NCBI GenBank assembly: GCA_050731755.1
Contig: JBOHPP010000063.1
Coordinates: forward strand, 1-34,288
From: JBOHPP01 sp050731755
GTDB lineage: Bacteria; Methylomirabilota; Methylomirabilia; Rokubacteriales; CSP1-6
DNA length: 34,288 nt
Direction: 5' to 3'
The notes under the pieces are model-generated. The model was not told the DNA's origin. It saw only the letters and a list, made by a program, of their open reading frames with translations, and searched no databases. Each line of letters opens with the position of its first letter. The first letter of the stretch is position 1. Of this stretch, positions 14,687-21,749 are shown piece by piece. The translations under genes were made by a program, and so were the position numbers.

Positions 14687-15022
14687 TCAGTGCTTGGCGG
14701 GCGTCGTGGCGGCGCCCTTCCTGACTTGGCTCTTGTGGTCGACGGCGAACCCGTCGGGCAGCAGCAGGAACACCAGCAGGGTCGCGATGACCAGCGGCGC
14801 GACGGCGATGAGGCCGAGGGTGCGTGTCTCGAAGCGGAGGTGCATGAAGTACATTGCCACCATGGCGGCCTTGCCCAGGGCCAGGCCGACCAGGAGGACA
14901 CCGATCGTGAGCTTGGCCAGCGGCATAAAGATGACCGCCAGCTCGATGACCGTCAGCGCCGCCAGCCACCAGAAGATCGTCATGTAGTTGGGATGCTTGT
15001 GCGCCGTCCCCGTCGCCGCCAT
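14687..15022 (-). CDS. Cytochrome c oxidase subunit IV family protein
   Basis: A 111-residue membrane protein with three hydrophobic segments (IFWWLAALTVIELAVIFM; IGVLLVGLALGKAAMVAMYFMHL; IAVAPLVIATLLVFLLL). The block ALGKAAMVAMYFMHLRFE is the signature of the prokaryotic COX4 (CtaF/CyoD-like) family. The subunit stabilises the CuB-binding catalytic subunit of heme-copper oxidases in the inner membrane. The C-terminal tail is basic. It follows the second CoxIII gene by 13 bases. Confidence 0.92.
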   Translation of the reverse strand: MAATGTAHKHPNYMTIFWWLAALTVIELAVIFMPLAKLTIGVLLVGLALGKAAMVAMYFMHLRFETRTLGLIAVAPLVIATLLVFLLLPDGFAVDHKSQVRKGAATTPAKH

Positions 15023-15035
15023 CGGTTCGCGCCCC

Positions 15036-15650
15036 CTACAGGAGGTACATGAAGGTGAAGACCATGATCCAGACCAGGTCCACGAAGTGCCAGTACAGCC
15101 CGTTGATCTCCACGGCGTTGTAGCTGGCGGCGGGGTCCGGACGGTTCGTGACGTAGCGGATCATCGCCAGCAAGTAAAGGACGCCGCCGGTGACGTGCAG
15201 GCCATGGAAACCGGTGATGATGAAGAAGGAGGACCCGAAGAGGCTGGCGCCCCAGGGATTGCCGTTGATGTGCAGTCCCTCGTGGATCAGCTTCGACCAC
15301 TCGTAGGCTTGCAGGCCGACGAAGATGGCCCCGCCGAGCAGCGTATAGAAGAGGAACCAGCGGCACCGCGTGCGGTCGCCCCGACCCAGCCATTCGAGGG
15401 CTTTCACCATCGTCACACTCGAGCAGATGAGCAGGAAGGTCATGAGGGCCGTGAGGTTGATGCCGAGCACGTCGTAGGGGTTGGGCCAGTCGCCGCTGGT
15501 GGCCCGCATGGCACCGTACCCGGCCAGGAGGGTGCCGAACCCGACGGCGTCGCCCACCAGGAAGATCCACATCCCGAGCTTGCCCCAGCTCTCCGGAGTG
15601 AGGGGCGCCTCGGCCGGCTCGACCGCCGAGTGCACAGAGGCCTGACTCAT
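15036..15650 (-). CDS. ctaE: Cytochrome c oxidase subunit III (copy 2)
   Basis: A 204-residue membrane protein with about five helices. Family features include WIFLVGDAVGFGTLLAGY near the start, LLGGAIFVGLQAYEWSKLI, GFHGLHVTGGVLYLL and the C-terminal YWHFVDLVWIMVFTFMYLL. It forms subunit III of a heme-copper oxidase, next to the proton entry of the D channel. AGGAGA lies before ATG 15650, and the start overlaps the stop of the small CPTC gene as ATGA. A second, quite different subunit III gene lies upstream at 15880-16551. Confidence 0.93.
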   Translation of the reverse strand: MSQASVHSAVEPAEAPLTPESWGKLGMWIFLVGDAVGFGTLLAGYGAMRATSGDWPNPYDVLGINLTALMTFLLICSSVTMVKALEWLGRGDRTRCRWFLFYTLLGGAIFVGLQAYEWSKLIHEGLHINGNPWGASLFGSSFFIITGFHGLHVTGGVLYLLAMIRYVTNRPDPAASYNAVEINGLYWHFVDLVWIMVFTFMYLL

Positions 15651-15883
15651 GTCGTCTCCTCGATTGAGATGTTCGATCGCCGATCGTCCGCTCGCCGGCG
15701 GACGTGCACGTAGGCCAGCACGCCGCCGATGACGACCGAGATCACGAAGGGCATCAGGAGCAGGCCGAGGAAGGCCCAGGTGTACGTGCGGTCGCCGTAG
15801 GGCGTCGACAGGCAGGTGGGGCAGGCGGCGGCCACGCGCGGCAGCAGCGCCAGCGCGAGCGTCAGGAGCGCGGACGCCCTCAC
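15647..15883 (-). CDS. Small exported or membrane protein with N-terminal CPTC motif
   Basis: A 78-residue protein started at GTG 15883, which overlaps the stop of the upstream CoxIII gene as GTGA. The first 20 residues look like a signal peptide (LLTLALALLPRVAAA) and are followed at once by CPTC (Cys21, Cys24). One transmembrane helix follows (WAFLGLLLMPFVISVVIGGVLAYV), then a basic, charged tail. The CxxC at the membrane exterior could bind copper or be redox active; alternatively Cys21 may be lipidated. No family is recognised. Coupling to two CoxIII genes points to oxidase assembly, which is inference. Confidence 0.75.
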   Translation of the reverse strand: MRASALLTLALALLPRVAAACPTCLSTPYGDRTYTWAFLGLLLMPFVISVVIGGVLAYVHVRRRADDRRSNISIEETT

Positions 15884-16551
15884 AGAAGGTACACCGACAC
15901 GTAGAGGATCGGCCACAGCGCCACCACGAAGTGCCAGTAGAGCGCGCAGGCCCGGAGCAGCGCCGGCCGCCGTCCGGCCAGCCGGCCACGCGCCAGCAGC
16001 GCGACCGTGACCCCGAGCCAGCCGAGCGCCGCCAGCACGTGAAGCGCGTGAGCGCCGATCAGGGTGTAGAAGGTCGCCCCGTAGACGCCCGAGGCCATAG
16101 TGAGGCCGAAGTGCACGAGGCGAACCCACTCGTAGCCCTGAACGAGCAGGAACAGGGCACCCAGGCCGGCGGCGGCGGCGAACCGGCGGACGGCGGCGCC
16201 GCGATCGCCGCGGCCCAGGGCCCTCACGGCGGCCGCGACGGCGATGCTCGAGCCGAGCAGCACCAGCGTGTTCACGCCGGTCATTCCGACGGGCAGCCGG
16301 GGCTGGAGCGGCGGCGGCCAGACGGCCGCGCCCAACCGCAGCACCCAGAACGCCGACACCAACCCGGCAAAGAACATCACTTCGGCGCCGATGAAAAAGA
16401 GCGTGCCCAGGACCGCGTTGTCGAGTGCCCCCCGCCGCGGCGGCGAATCGCCGTCGGCGTCGTCGCCCCCCCCTGTGGGGGGCGGCGCCGGGGGCAGTCG
16501 ACCGTTGGCGTGAGATCGCAGCCGCGGCGGCGATTCCAATATGGGGCTCAC
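15880..16551 (-). CDS. Cytochrome c oxidase subunit III (copy 1)
   Basis: A 223-residue membrane protein. A proline/glycine/aspartate-rich leader of about 40 residues is followed by five or more helices: NAVLGTLFFIGAEVMFFAGL, TGVNTLVLLGSSIAVAAAV, LGALFLLVQGYEWVRLV, YGATFYTLIGAHALHVLAAL and the YWHFVVALWPILYVSVYLL ending. The E-x-MFFAGL and QGYEW-x-RL features mark it as heme-copper oxidase subunit III. Start GTG 16551 overlaps the stop of the 34-residue gene as GTGA. It differs strongly from the second subunit III in the same run. Confidence 0.9.
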   Translation of the reverse strand: MSPILESPPRLRSHANGRLPPAPPPTGGGDDADGDSPPRRGALDNAVLGTLFFIGAEVMFFAGLVSAFWVLRLGAAVWPPPLQPRLPVGMTGVNTLVLLGSSIAVAAAVRALGRGDRGAAVRRFAAAAGLGALFLLVQGYEWVRLVHFGLTMASGVYGATFYTLIGAHALHVLAALGWLGVTVALLARGRLAGRRPALLRACALYWHFVVALWPILYVSVYLL

Positions 16552-16652
16552 CAGCGGATCCCCACCAGCAGCGCGGCCAGGGCGAGCGTGCTAATGATCG
16601 CCAGGAGGATGACGGCGACCCGCCGGTTGCGCGCGCCGAGGTCGTCCGGCAT
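16548..16652 (-). CDS. 34-residue single-helix protein, cytochrome oxidase small assembly protein-like
   Basis: This tiny gene runs from ATG 16652 to a TGA that overlaps the next start. The peptide begins MPDDLGARNRR and continues as one hydrophobic helix (VAVILLAIISTLALAALL) ending in GIRW. The pattern of a short polar N-terminus with NRR, one helix and a basic-aromatic end resembles the short cytochrome oxidase assembly proteins found in front of ctaG/coxIII in beta-proteobacteria. It is in frame, coupled to CoxIII, and lies 17 bases after the heme O synthase gene, so I take it as a real gene. Confidence 0.7.
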   Translation of the reverse strand: MPDDLGARNRRVAVILLAIISTLALAALLVGIRW

Positions 16653-16669
16653 CAGGGTTCCCCGCGCGC

Positions 16670-17584
16670 TCACACCTTGTCCAACGCCAGCAGCGCCAGC
16701 ACCGCTGGCAGATAGAGGAGCGAGGCCAACAGCACCCGGCGCGCCGCCGGGCTCGAGGGCGCCATCGCCTGCCGGAGGCCGAGGACCGAGAACCCCACCC
16801 CCAGGAGGAAGGCGCCGAGGAAGTAGATGGGCCCGGCCATGCCGATCAGGGTCGGCAACAGGCTCACCGCCAGCAGGCCCAGGCAGGCCGTCACGATCTG
16901 ACGCTCCGTACTGGACCCCTCGGCGTCCACGACGGGAAGCACGCGCACCCCCGCGCGGGCATAGTCCTCCTGATAGAGCCGCGCGATGGCCAGCGTGTGG
17001 GGCAACTGCCAGAGGAACAGGATCCCGAAGAGCACCCAGGCGCCGACCCCGAGGTCTTCGCGTCCCGCCACCCAGCCGGTCACCGGCGGCAGGGCCCCGG
17101 GCACCGCGCCGATCACCGTACACAATGCCGTGCGCAGCTTGAGCGGCGTGTAGGCGAAGAGATAGAGCGCGGCGGTGGCGCCGGTGAGGAGCGCCGGTCC
17201 GGCGCCGACGAATATCCCCAGATAGGCGACGCCGGCGACCGTGAAGGCACCGCCAAAGGCCAGCGCTTCCAGCGGCTGCAGCCGGCCCTCCGGCAGCGGC
17301 CTGGCCCGCGTGCGTTCCATGCGCGCGTCCACCTCGCGCTCCCAGTATTGATTGAGGGCCATCGTGCCGCTGGCCGCCAGCAGCGTTCCCACGACGAGGT
17401 GCAGCATCCGGACGTAGTCCGGCGCGCCGGCGAGTCCGACGTAGTAGCCGACCACGGTGGTGACCAGCACCATCACCACGACGCGGGGCTTGGTCAGCGC
17501 CAGCAAGTCCGCGGCCACCTGGCGGCGGTCGCGGGCCAGGGTCACGATGACTTGCTCGAAGGGCGACTCTGCCGCCCTGTTCAT
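16670..17584 (-). CDS. ctaB: Heme O synthase (protoheme IX farnesyltransferase)
   Basis: A 304-residue polytopic membrane enzyme that adds a farnesyl group to heme B to make heme O. The UbiA-family Asp-rich site is visible as NQYWEREVDARMERTRARPL (N-x-x-x-E/D..D-x3-R), and LLALTKPRVVVMVLVTTVVG is the classical start of the family. A second acidic loop (YQEDYARAGVRVLPV) follows the middle helices. About nine hydrophobic segments are seen. The start ATG 17584 overlaps the stop of ctaA as ATGA, so heme O and heme A synthesis are translationally coupled. Confidence 0.95.
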   Translation of the reverse strand: MNRAAESPFEQVIVTLARDRRQVAADLLALTKPRVVVMVLVTTVVGYYVGLAGAPDYVRMLHLVVGTLLAASGTMALNQYWEREVDARMERTRARPLPEGRLQPLEALAFGGAFTVAGVAYLGIFVGAGPALLTGATAALYLFAYTPLKLRTALCTVIGAVPGALPPVTGWVAGREDLGVGAWVLFGILFLWQLPHTLAIARLYQEDYARAGVRVLPVVDAEGSSTERQIVTACLGLLAVSLLPTLIGMAGPIYFLGAFLLGVGFSVLGLRQAMAPSSPAARRVLLASLLYLPAVLALLALDKV

Positions 17585-18453
17585 GCCGGGCTCTCCACCG
17601 TTTCAGCGACGGCGGTCACCGGCGTCGGAGCGCTCAACACGCGGACGGCGAGTACCACCGCGGCGGCGAGCATCAAGCCGCCGGCCAGCCGGTGGGCCAC
17701 GGGCAGCGCCAGGGCCAGCGCGCCGTGGGGCAGCGCCTCGGGCAGATAGCGCGCTAGGAGGCTGCCGGTCCCCAAGACAAGCTGGACCACGATCAGGACT
17801 CCGAGAGCCAGGGCGGCCGGCGCCGCCACGGCGTCGCCGCTCCGGCGCAGGCGGGCCCCGGCCATCGGTGCCGTCACGAACACGGCCAGCGCCCCGGCCA
17901 GATGGAGCTCGACACGGCCGGCGTGGGTCAGCAGCGCGCCGAGCACGATCTGCACGAACACCAGGGCCGCCGTGGCCACGGTCAGCGCGCGCGTCGCCGG
18001 CTCCACGGACGTCGTGGGCGAGTCGGCCCGGCGCGAGGTCAGGAGCGCGATGACGGCCAGTAGCGCGAGGAACGCCTGGGCCAGGCAGCCGTGCACGATG
18101 GCCAGCGTGTCCTGGAGCAGAACGACGCGCAGGCCCCCGAGCACGCCCTGAGCGATCACCGCCGCCACCGCGATCAGGCCCAGGGCGCGCCGGACACCGC
18201 CGGCGCCCCAGAGAGCAGCGGCCAACCCCAGCGTGAGCAGACCAACGAGCGCGCCGAGCAGCCGGTGGCTGTGCTCCCAGAAGATGCCCCCGACCATCTC
18301 GGACCATGGGTAGAGGAACATGTTGTGGCCGAAGGTCGTGGGCCAGTCGGGGACGGCCAGCGCGGAGCCGGTGTTGGTCACCAGCCCGCCGAAGACGATC
18401 AGCAGGAGCGTAGCCCCGCCCGTCACCAGTGCGAGCCGATGCGCCGTCCTCAT
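17581..18453 (-). CDS. ctaA: Heme A synthase (COX15/CtaA family)
   Basis: A 290-residue membrane enzyme that oxidises the C8 methyl of heme O to make heme A. Family signs are GGLVTNTGSALAVPDWPTTFG near the start, the WEHSHRLLGALVG helix with the His ligand, VHGCLAQAFLAL in the middle and LPVAHRLAGGLML near the end, giving the four His positions of the two heme sites. Eight helices are expected and about that number is seen. It follows the CoxI gene by 25 bases and overlaps ctaB by four. Confidence 0.95.
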   Translation of the reverse strand: MRTAHRLALVTGGATLLLIVFGGLVTNTGSALAVPDWPTTFGHNMFLYPWSEMVGGIFWEHSHRLLGALVGLLTLGLAAALWGAGGVRRALGLIAVAAVIAQGVLGGLRVVLLQDTLAIVHGCLAQAFLALLAVIALLTSRRADSPTTSVEPATRALTVATAALVFVQIVLGALLTHAGRVELHLAGALAVFVTAPMAGARLRRSGDAVAAPAALALGVLIVVQLVLGTGSLLARYLPEALPHGALALALPVAHRLAGGLMLAAAVVLAVRVLSAPTPVTAVAETVESPA

Positions 18454-18478
18454 CCCGCCGTCCGCGCTCGACCCCCGC

Positions 18479-20233
18479 TCAGTGCCGTCCGGCTCCCACC
18501 CGTGCCGGCGGCGGCTGCCACTGGGGCAGGAAGTCCTCCCTCGATTCCGGTGCGCTGTACTCGTAGGGGCCGCGGTACACGGTGGGCAGGGTGCGGCCCC
18601 AGTTGAGGTGGGGCGGCGGCGAGGGCGCCGACCACTCCAGCGTGTTGGCGTTCCACGGGTTCACCGGCGCCCGGGGCCCTTTGAACAACGACCAGAAGAA
18701 GTTGATCACGAAGGGGATCTGGGCAATGCCAAGCCCCAGGGCTCCGATGGTGATGAGCACGTTCCAGTGTTGCTGTTGCTGGAGGAACTCGTACTGCAGG
18801 GGGTTGTAGATGCGCCGCATCTGGCCGCCCACGCCGATGATGTGCATCGGGAAGAACGTGAGGTTGAAGAACACGAAGGTCGGCCAGAAGTGTAGGTGGC
18901 CGAGGGCCGCGCTCATCGAGCGGCCGAACATTTTGGGGAACCAGTAGTAAATGGCGGCGAAGGCCCCGAAGATAGAGCCGCCGAACACCACGTAATGGAT
19001 ATGGGCCACGATGAAGTACGTGTCCTGGATGTAGATGTCCACCGGGGTCGAGGCCATGAAGATCCCGCTGAGCCCGCCGATCACGAACATCCACACGAAG
19101 GCCAGCGCGTTCAGCATGGGGACCTTGAACTGGATGCGCCCGCCCCACAGCGTGCCCAGCCAGTTGAACGTCTTGATGGCCGAGGGCACGGCGATGATCA
19201 TCGTGGTCACCATGAACGACAGGCCCAGCGTCGGGTTCATGCCGCTGATGAACATGTGATGACCGTAGACGACCCAGGAGAGGAACGCGATGGCGATCAT
19301 GGAGAAGGCCATGGCGTGGTACCCGAAGATGGGCTTACGGGCGAAGACGGGAAGGATCTCCGAGGCGATGCCCATGGCGGGCAGGATCAAGATGTAGACC
19401 TCGGGATGACCGAAATACCAGAACAGGTGCTGCCAGAGCAGCGGCTCCCCCCCGCCCGACGGCGTGAACCAGCTGGTGCCCAGCGTGCGGTCGAACAGCA
19501 GCATGGCCACCGCCGAGGTGAGCACGGGCAGAGCCAGCAGCAGCAGGATGGCGGTGATGAAGAGCGACCACACCACCAGCGGCATGCGGAAGAGCTTCAT
19601 GCCCGGCGCCCGCATGTTGATGATGGTGGTGATGTAGTTGATGGCCCCCATCATCGACGAGACACCCAGGACGAAGAGGCTGATGCACCAGAGGTTCTGG
19701 CCCCAATTCGTGCCCGTGTACTCCGGCACCGAGCTGAGGGGAGCGTAGGAGGTCCAACCCGCCGCCGCGTGGCCGCCCGGAACGAAGAAGCCGGCCAGCA
19801 TGAGAACGCCCGACAGCGCGGCCACCGAGAACGAGAGCATGTTGAGGAACGGGAAGGCCATGTCGCGGGCGCCGATCATGAGCGGGATGCAGAAGTTACC
19901 GAAGGACCCGGCCAGGATGGGCATGATCACGAAGAAGATCATGATCGTGGCGTGCATGGTGAAGGCCATGTTGTACTGGCCAGGCTCCAGGATTCCGCCG
20001 GTCTCGGTGAGGATCCAGCCCAGCCCGGGCACCGCCGTCTCCGGCCAAGCCAGCTGCCAGCGGATGACCATCGCCAGCAGCCCCCCGATGATCATCATGA
20101 AGAGGCCCAGGAACAGGAACTGGCGGGCGATCATCTTGTGGTCAGTGGAGAAGATGTAGGTCCGCACGAAGCCGAGCTCGTGGTGTTCGGCGTGGGCGAC
20201 GTGCGGGTGAGCCGTGGCGCTGTGGGCGCTCAT
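18479..20233 (-). CDS. ctaD: Cytochrome c oxidase subunit I (A1-type heme-copper oxidase)
   Basis: A 584-residue catalytic subunit. Heme a and CuB ligands are all present: His94 (FTMHATIM), His276 with Tyr280 in GHPEVY, His325-His326 (YGHHMF), His411 and His413 (HIHYVV). Glu278 of GHPEVY places it in the A1 subtype. The D-channel Asp (GARDMAFP, Asp124) and the K-channel Lys354 (VPSAIKTFNW) are kept, so proton pumping should be normal. About 12 helices are seen, followed by a soluble C-terminal tail. Start ATG 20233 overlaps the CoxII stop as ATGA. It reduces oxygen to water with electrons from CoxII. Confidence 0.97.
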   Translation of the reverse strand: MSAHSATAHPHVAHAEHHELGFVRTYIFSTDHKMIARQFLFLGLFMMIIGGLLAMVIRWQLAWPETAVPGLGWILTETGGILEPGQYNMAFTMHATIMIFFVIMPILAGSFGNFCIPLMIGARDMAFPFLNMLSFSVAALSGVLMLAGFFVPGGHAAAGWTSYAPLSSVPEYTGTNWGQNLWCISLFVLGVSSMMGAINYITTIINMRAPGMKLFRMPLVVWSLFITAILLLLALPVLTSAVAMLLFDRTLGTSWFTPSGGGEPLLWQHLFWYFGHPEVYILILPAMGIASEILPVFARKPIFGYHAMAFSMIAIAFLSWVVYGHHMFISGMNPTLGLSFMVTTMIIAVPSAIKTFNWLGTLWGGRIQFKVPMLNALAFVWMFVIGGLSGIFMASTPVDIYIQDTYFIVAHIHYVVFGGSIFGAFAAIYYWFPKMFGRSMSAALGHLHFWPTFVFFNLTFFPMHIIGVGGQMRRIYNPLQYEFLQQQQHWNVLITIGALGLGIAQIPFVINFFWSLFKGPRAPVNPWNANTLEWSAPSPPPHLNWGRTLPTVYRGPYEYSAPESREDFLPQWQPPPARVGAGRH

Positions 20234-20973
20234 TGCTTGCCTTTCCTCGTGGTAACGGCCGGCGGTCCCACCGCCGGCGGCTCGTTGGCCCTGGCCTGCT
20301 GGACGGGGGCGGCCTCGGCGCGAAGGTTCTCGGCCGCCCACTTGGCGTACTCCTCGGCGGTATGCGCGTACACCCAGGCCCGCATGCCCGAGTGCCCGAA
20401 GCCGCACAGCTCGGCGCAGGGGACCTCGTACTTGCCCGGCTTGGTCACCTCGAACCACGTCGCGATCTCGCGGCCGGGCACGGCGTCCTGCTTGAAGCGG
20501 AAACTCGGCACGAACAGGCTGTGGATCACGTCCTGCGACCTGAGATTCACCCGGATCGGCTTACCGACGGGCACGTGCATCTCGTCGAGCAGCGTCTTGT
20601 CGTCAGGGGTGCCGAACCGGCCGTCCGGTCCAGGATAGGTGACCTGCCAGTTGAACTGCTTGCCCGTCACCTGCACCACGAAATCGGTCTGGGGGATCGT
20701 CATCTTGATCCTCGACCACGCCGGCACGCTGAGGAAGGTGAGCACCACCAGGATCAGCGACGGCACCACCGTCCACACGATCTCCAGCGGCGCGTTGCCG
20801 TGGGTGAAGCGCGCCCGGCGGCCCGGCCGGTCGCGGTAGACGACGATGAAGGTCAGGAGGGCGACGGTCACCAGGATGAACGTCGCCCCCGTGATGTAGT
20901 AGATGAGGTGGAACAACCAGTCGATGTCCTCGCCGTAGGTCGAGGCGTTGTCCGGCAACCACCAGTTGAGCAT
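20230..20973 (-). CDS. ctaC: Cytochrome c oxidase subunit II
   Basis: A 247-residue protein with two N-terminal helices (FHLIYYITGATFILVTVALL and IVWTVVPSLILVVLTFLS) and a periplasmic cupredoxin domain. The CuA site is complete: His in DVIHSLFVPS and the CAELCGFGHSGM cluster (C-x3-C-x3-H-x2-M). KQFNWQVTYPG is the aromatic electron-entry region. There is no fused cytochrome c domain, unlike true caa3 enzymes, so electrons must come from a separate cytochrome or cupredoxin. It is preceded by a plastocyanin-like gene 33 bases away. Confidence 0.96.
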   Translation of the reverse strand: MLNWWLPDNASTYGEDIDWLFHLIYYITGATFILVTVALLTFIVVYRDRPGRRARFTHGNAPLEIVWTVVPSLILVVLTFLSVPAWSRIKMTIPQTDFVVQVTGKQFNWQVTYPGPDGRFGTPDDKTLLDEMHVPVGKPIRVNLRSQDVIHSLFVPSFRFKQDAVPGREIATWFEVTKPGKYEVPCAELCGFGHSGMRAWVYAHTAEEYAKWAAENLRAEAAPVQQARANEPPAVGPPAVTTRKGKQ

Positions 20974-21006
20974 GCCCTCTCTATCCTCCCCGGACCCCGG
21001 CGTGGG

Positions 21007-21711
21007 CTACTTCTTCATCTCCAGGCTGACCTTGGCCGTCTGCCCGGCTTTGACCTCGACCTCCCGGGTCTGCTTGCCGAGCGTCTCGTGCCACACCTCG
21101 ATCTGCTGCTTGCCAGCCGGCACGTTCTCGATCTTGGCCACCCCGCTCTCGTTGGTGACACCGAAGTACGGGTGCGGCATCACAGCGATCCAGCCCAGCA
21201 TCCAGCTGTGCACGTCGCAGGTGACCTTGACGATCTCCGGCTTCTCGAACTTCTCGGTCATCACCTTCTTGAACTTGGGCTGGGCCTTGTTGATGGAGGG
21301 GTTGGCCGTCGAGTAGGTGTGGATGTTGTGCAGGATGTCGTCCGAGTTCTTGATGTCGATTTCACCCGGGGTCATGGCCACCACGTGCGGGACGAACGTG
21401 CAGCCGTTCTGGTCGAGGACCGGCTTGCCGGCCTTGGCCGTGGACGGGCCCTTGGCCCCGGCCACCGACACCACGGCGTTGGTCAGTCCCTTGTTGGGGC
21501 CGACGAGGACCTTCGCGATCGTCGCCTCGGTGCCGCACTTCTGGGTGTCCTTGTTGATCTTGAGCTTGTCGACCACGGGGGCGCCGTTGTACTTCACCTC
21601 GACCTCGACCGTCCCGCCGCCCTGGGCGGTGGCCCGATTCGGTCCCCCGACGAACATCGCCGCGCCGATCACCAGCGCCAGCGTCATGAACGCTCCCAGT
21701 GCTCGCTGCAT
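21007..21711 (-). CDS. Secreted plastocyanin-like protein with carboxypeptidase-regulatory-like domain (copy 1)
   Basis: A 234-residue protein. I choose ATG 21711 (MQRALGAFM) because GGAGGA lies 9-10 bases upstream; ATG 21738 would place that site inside the gene. A signal peptide (AFMTLALVIGAAMFV, cleavage near ATAQ) is followed by a cupredoxin-like region with HNIH and CDVHSWM (C-x2-H-x2-M), the ligand order of type-1 copper proteins, and by a C-terminal beta sandwich (SGVAKIENVPAGKQQIEV). It shares this layout with the protein at 13450-14313. It lies between a cytochrome c gene and CoxII, so a role as electron carrier to the oxidase is likely but inferred. Confidence 0.85.
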   Translation of the reverse strand: MQRALGAFMTLALVIGAAMFVGGPNRATAQGGGTVEVEVKYNGAPVVDKLKINKDTQKCGTEATIAKVLVGPNKGLTNAVVSVAGAKGPSTAKAGKPVLDQNGCTFVPHVVAMTPGEIDIKNSDDILHNIHTYSTANPSINKAQPKFKKVMTEKFEKPEIVKVTCDVHSWMLGWIAVMPHPYFGVTNESGVAKIENVPAGKQQIEVWHETLGKQTREVEVKAGQTAKVSLEMKK

Positions 21712-21749
21712 CGCAGTGTGTCCTCCTTCATCGGCCATATGAGACTCCG

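Noticed and set aside
18896..20638. Plus-strand open frame of 580 codons, rich in His, Asp and Glu
   Set aside because: It is the antisense of CoxI and CoxII; its composition mirrors the codons of hydrophobic helices.
21712..21738. Upstream ATG 21738 for plastocyanin-like copy 1
   Set aside because: The GGAGGA ribosome site falls inside that extension and fits ATG 21711 instead.
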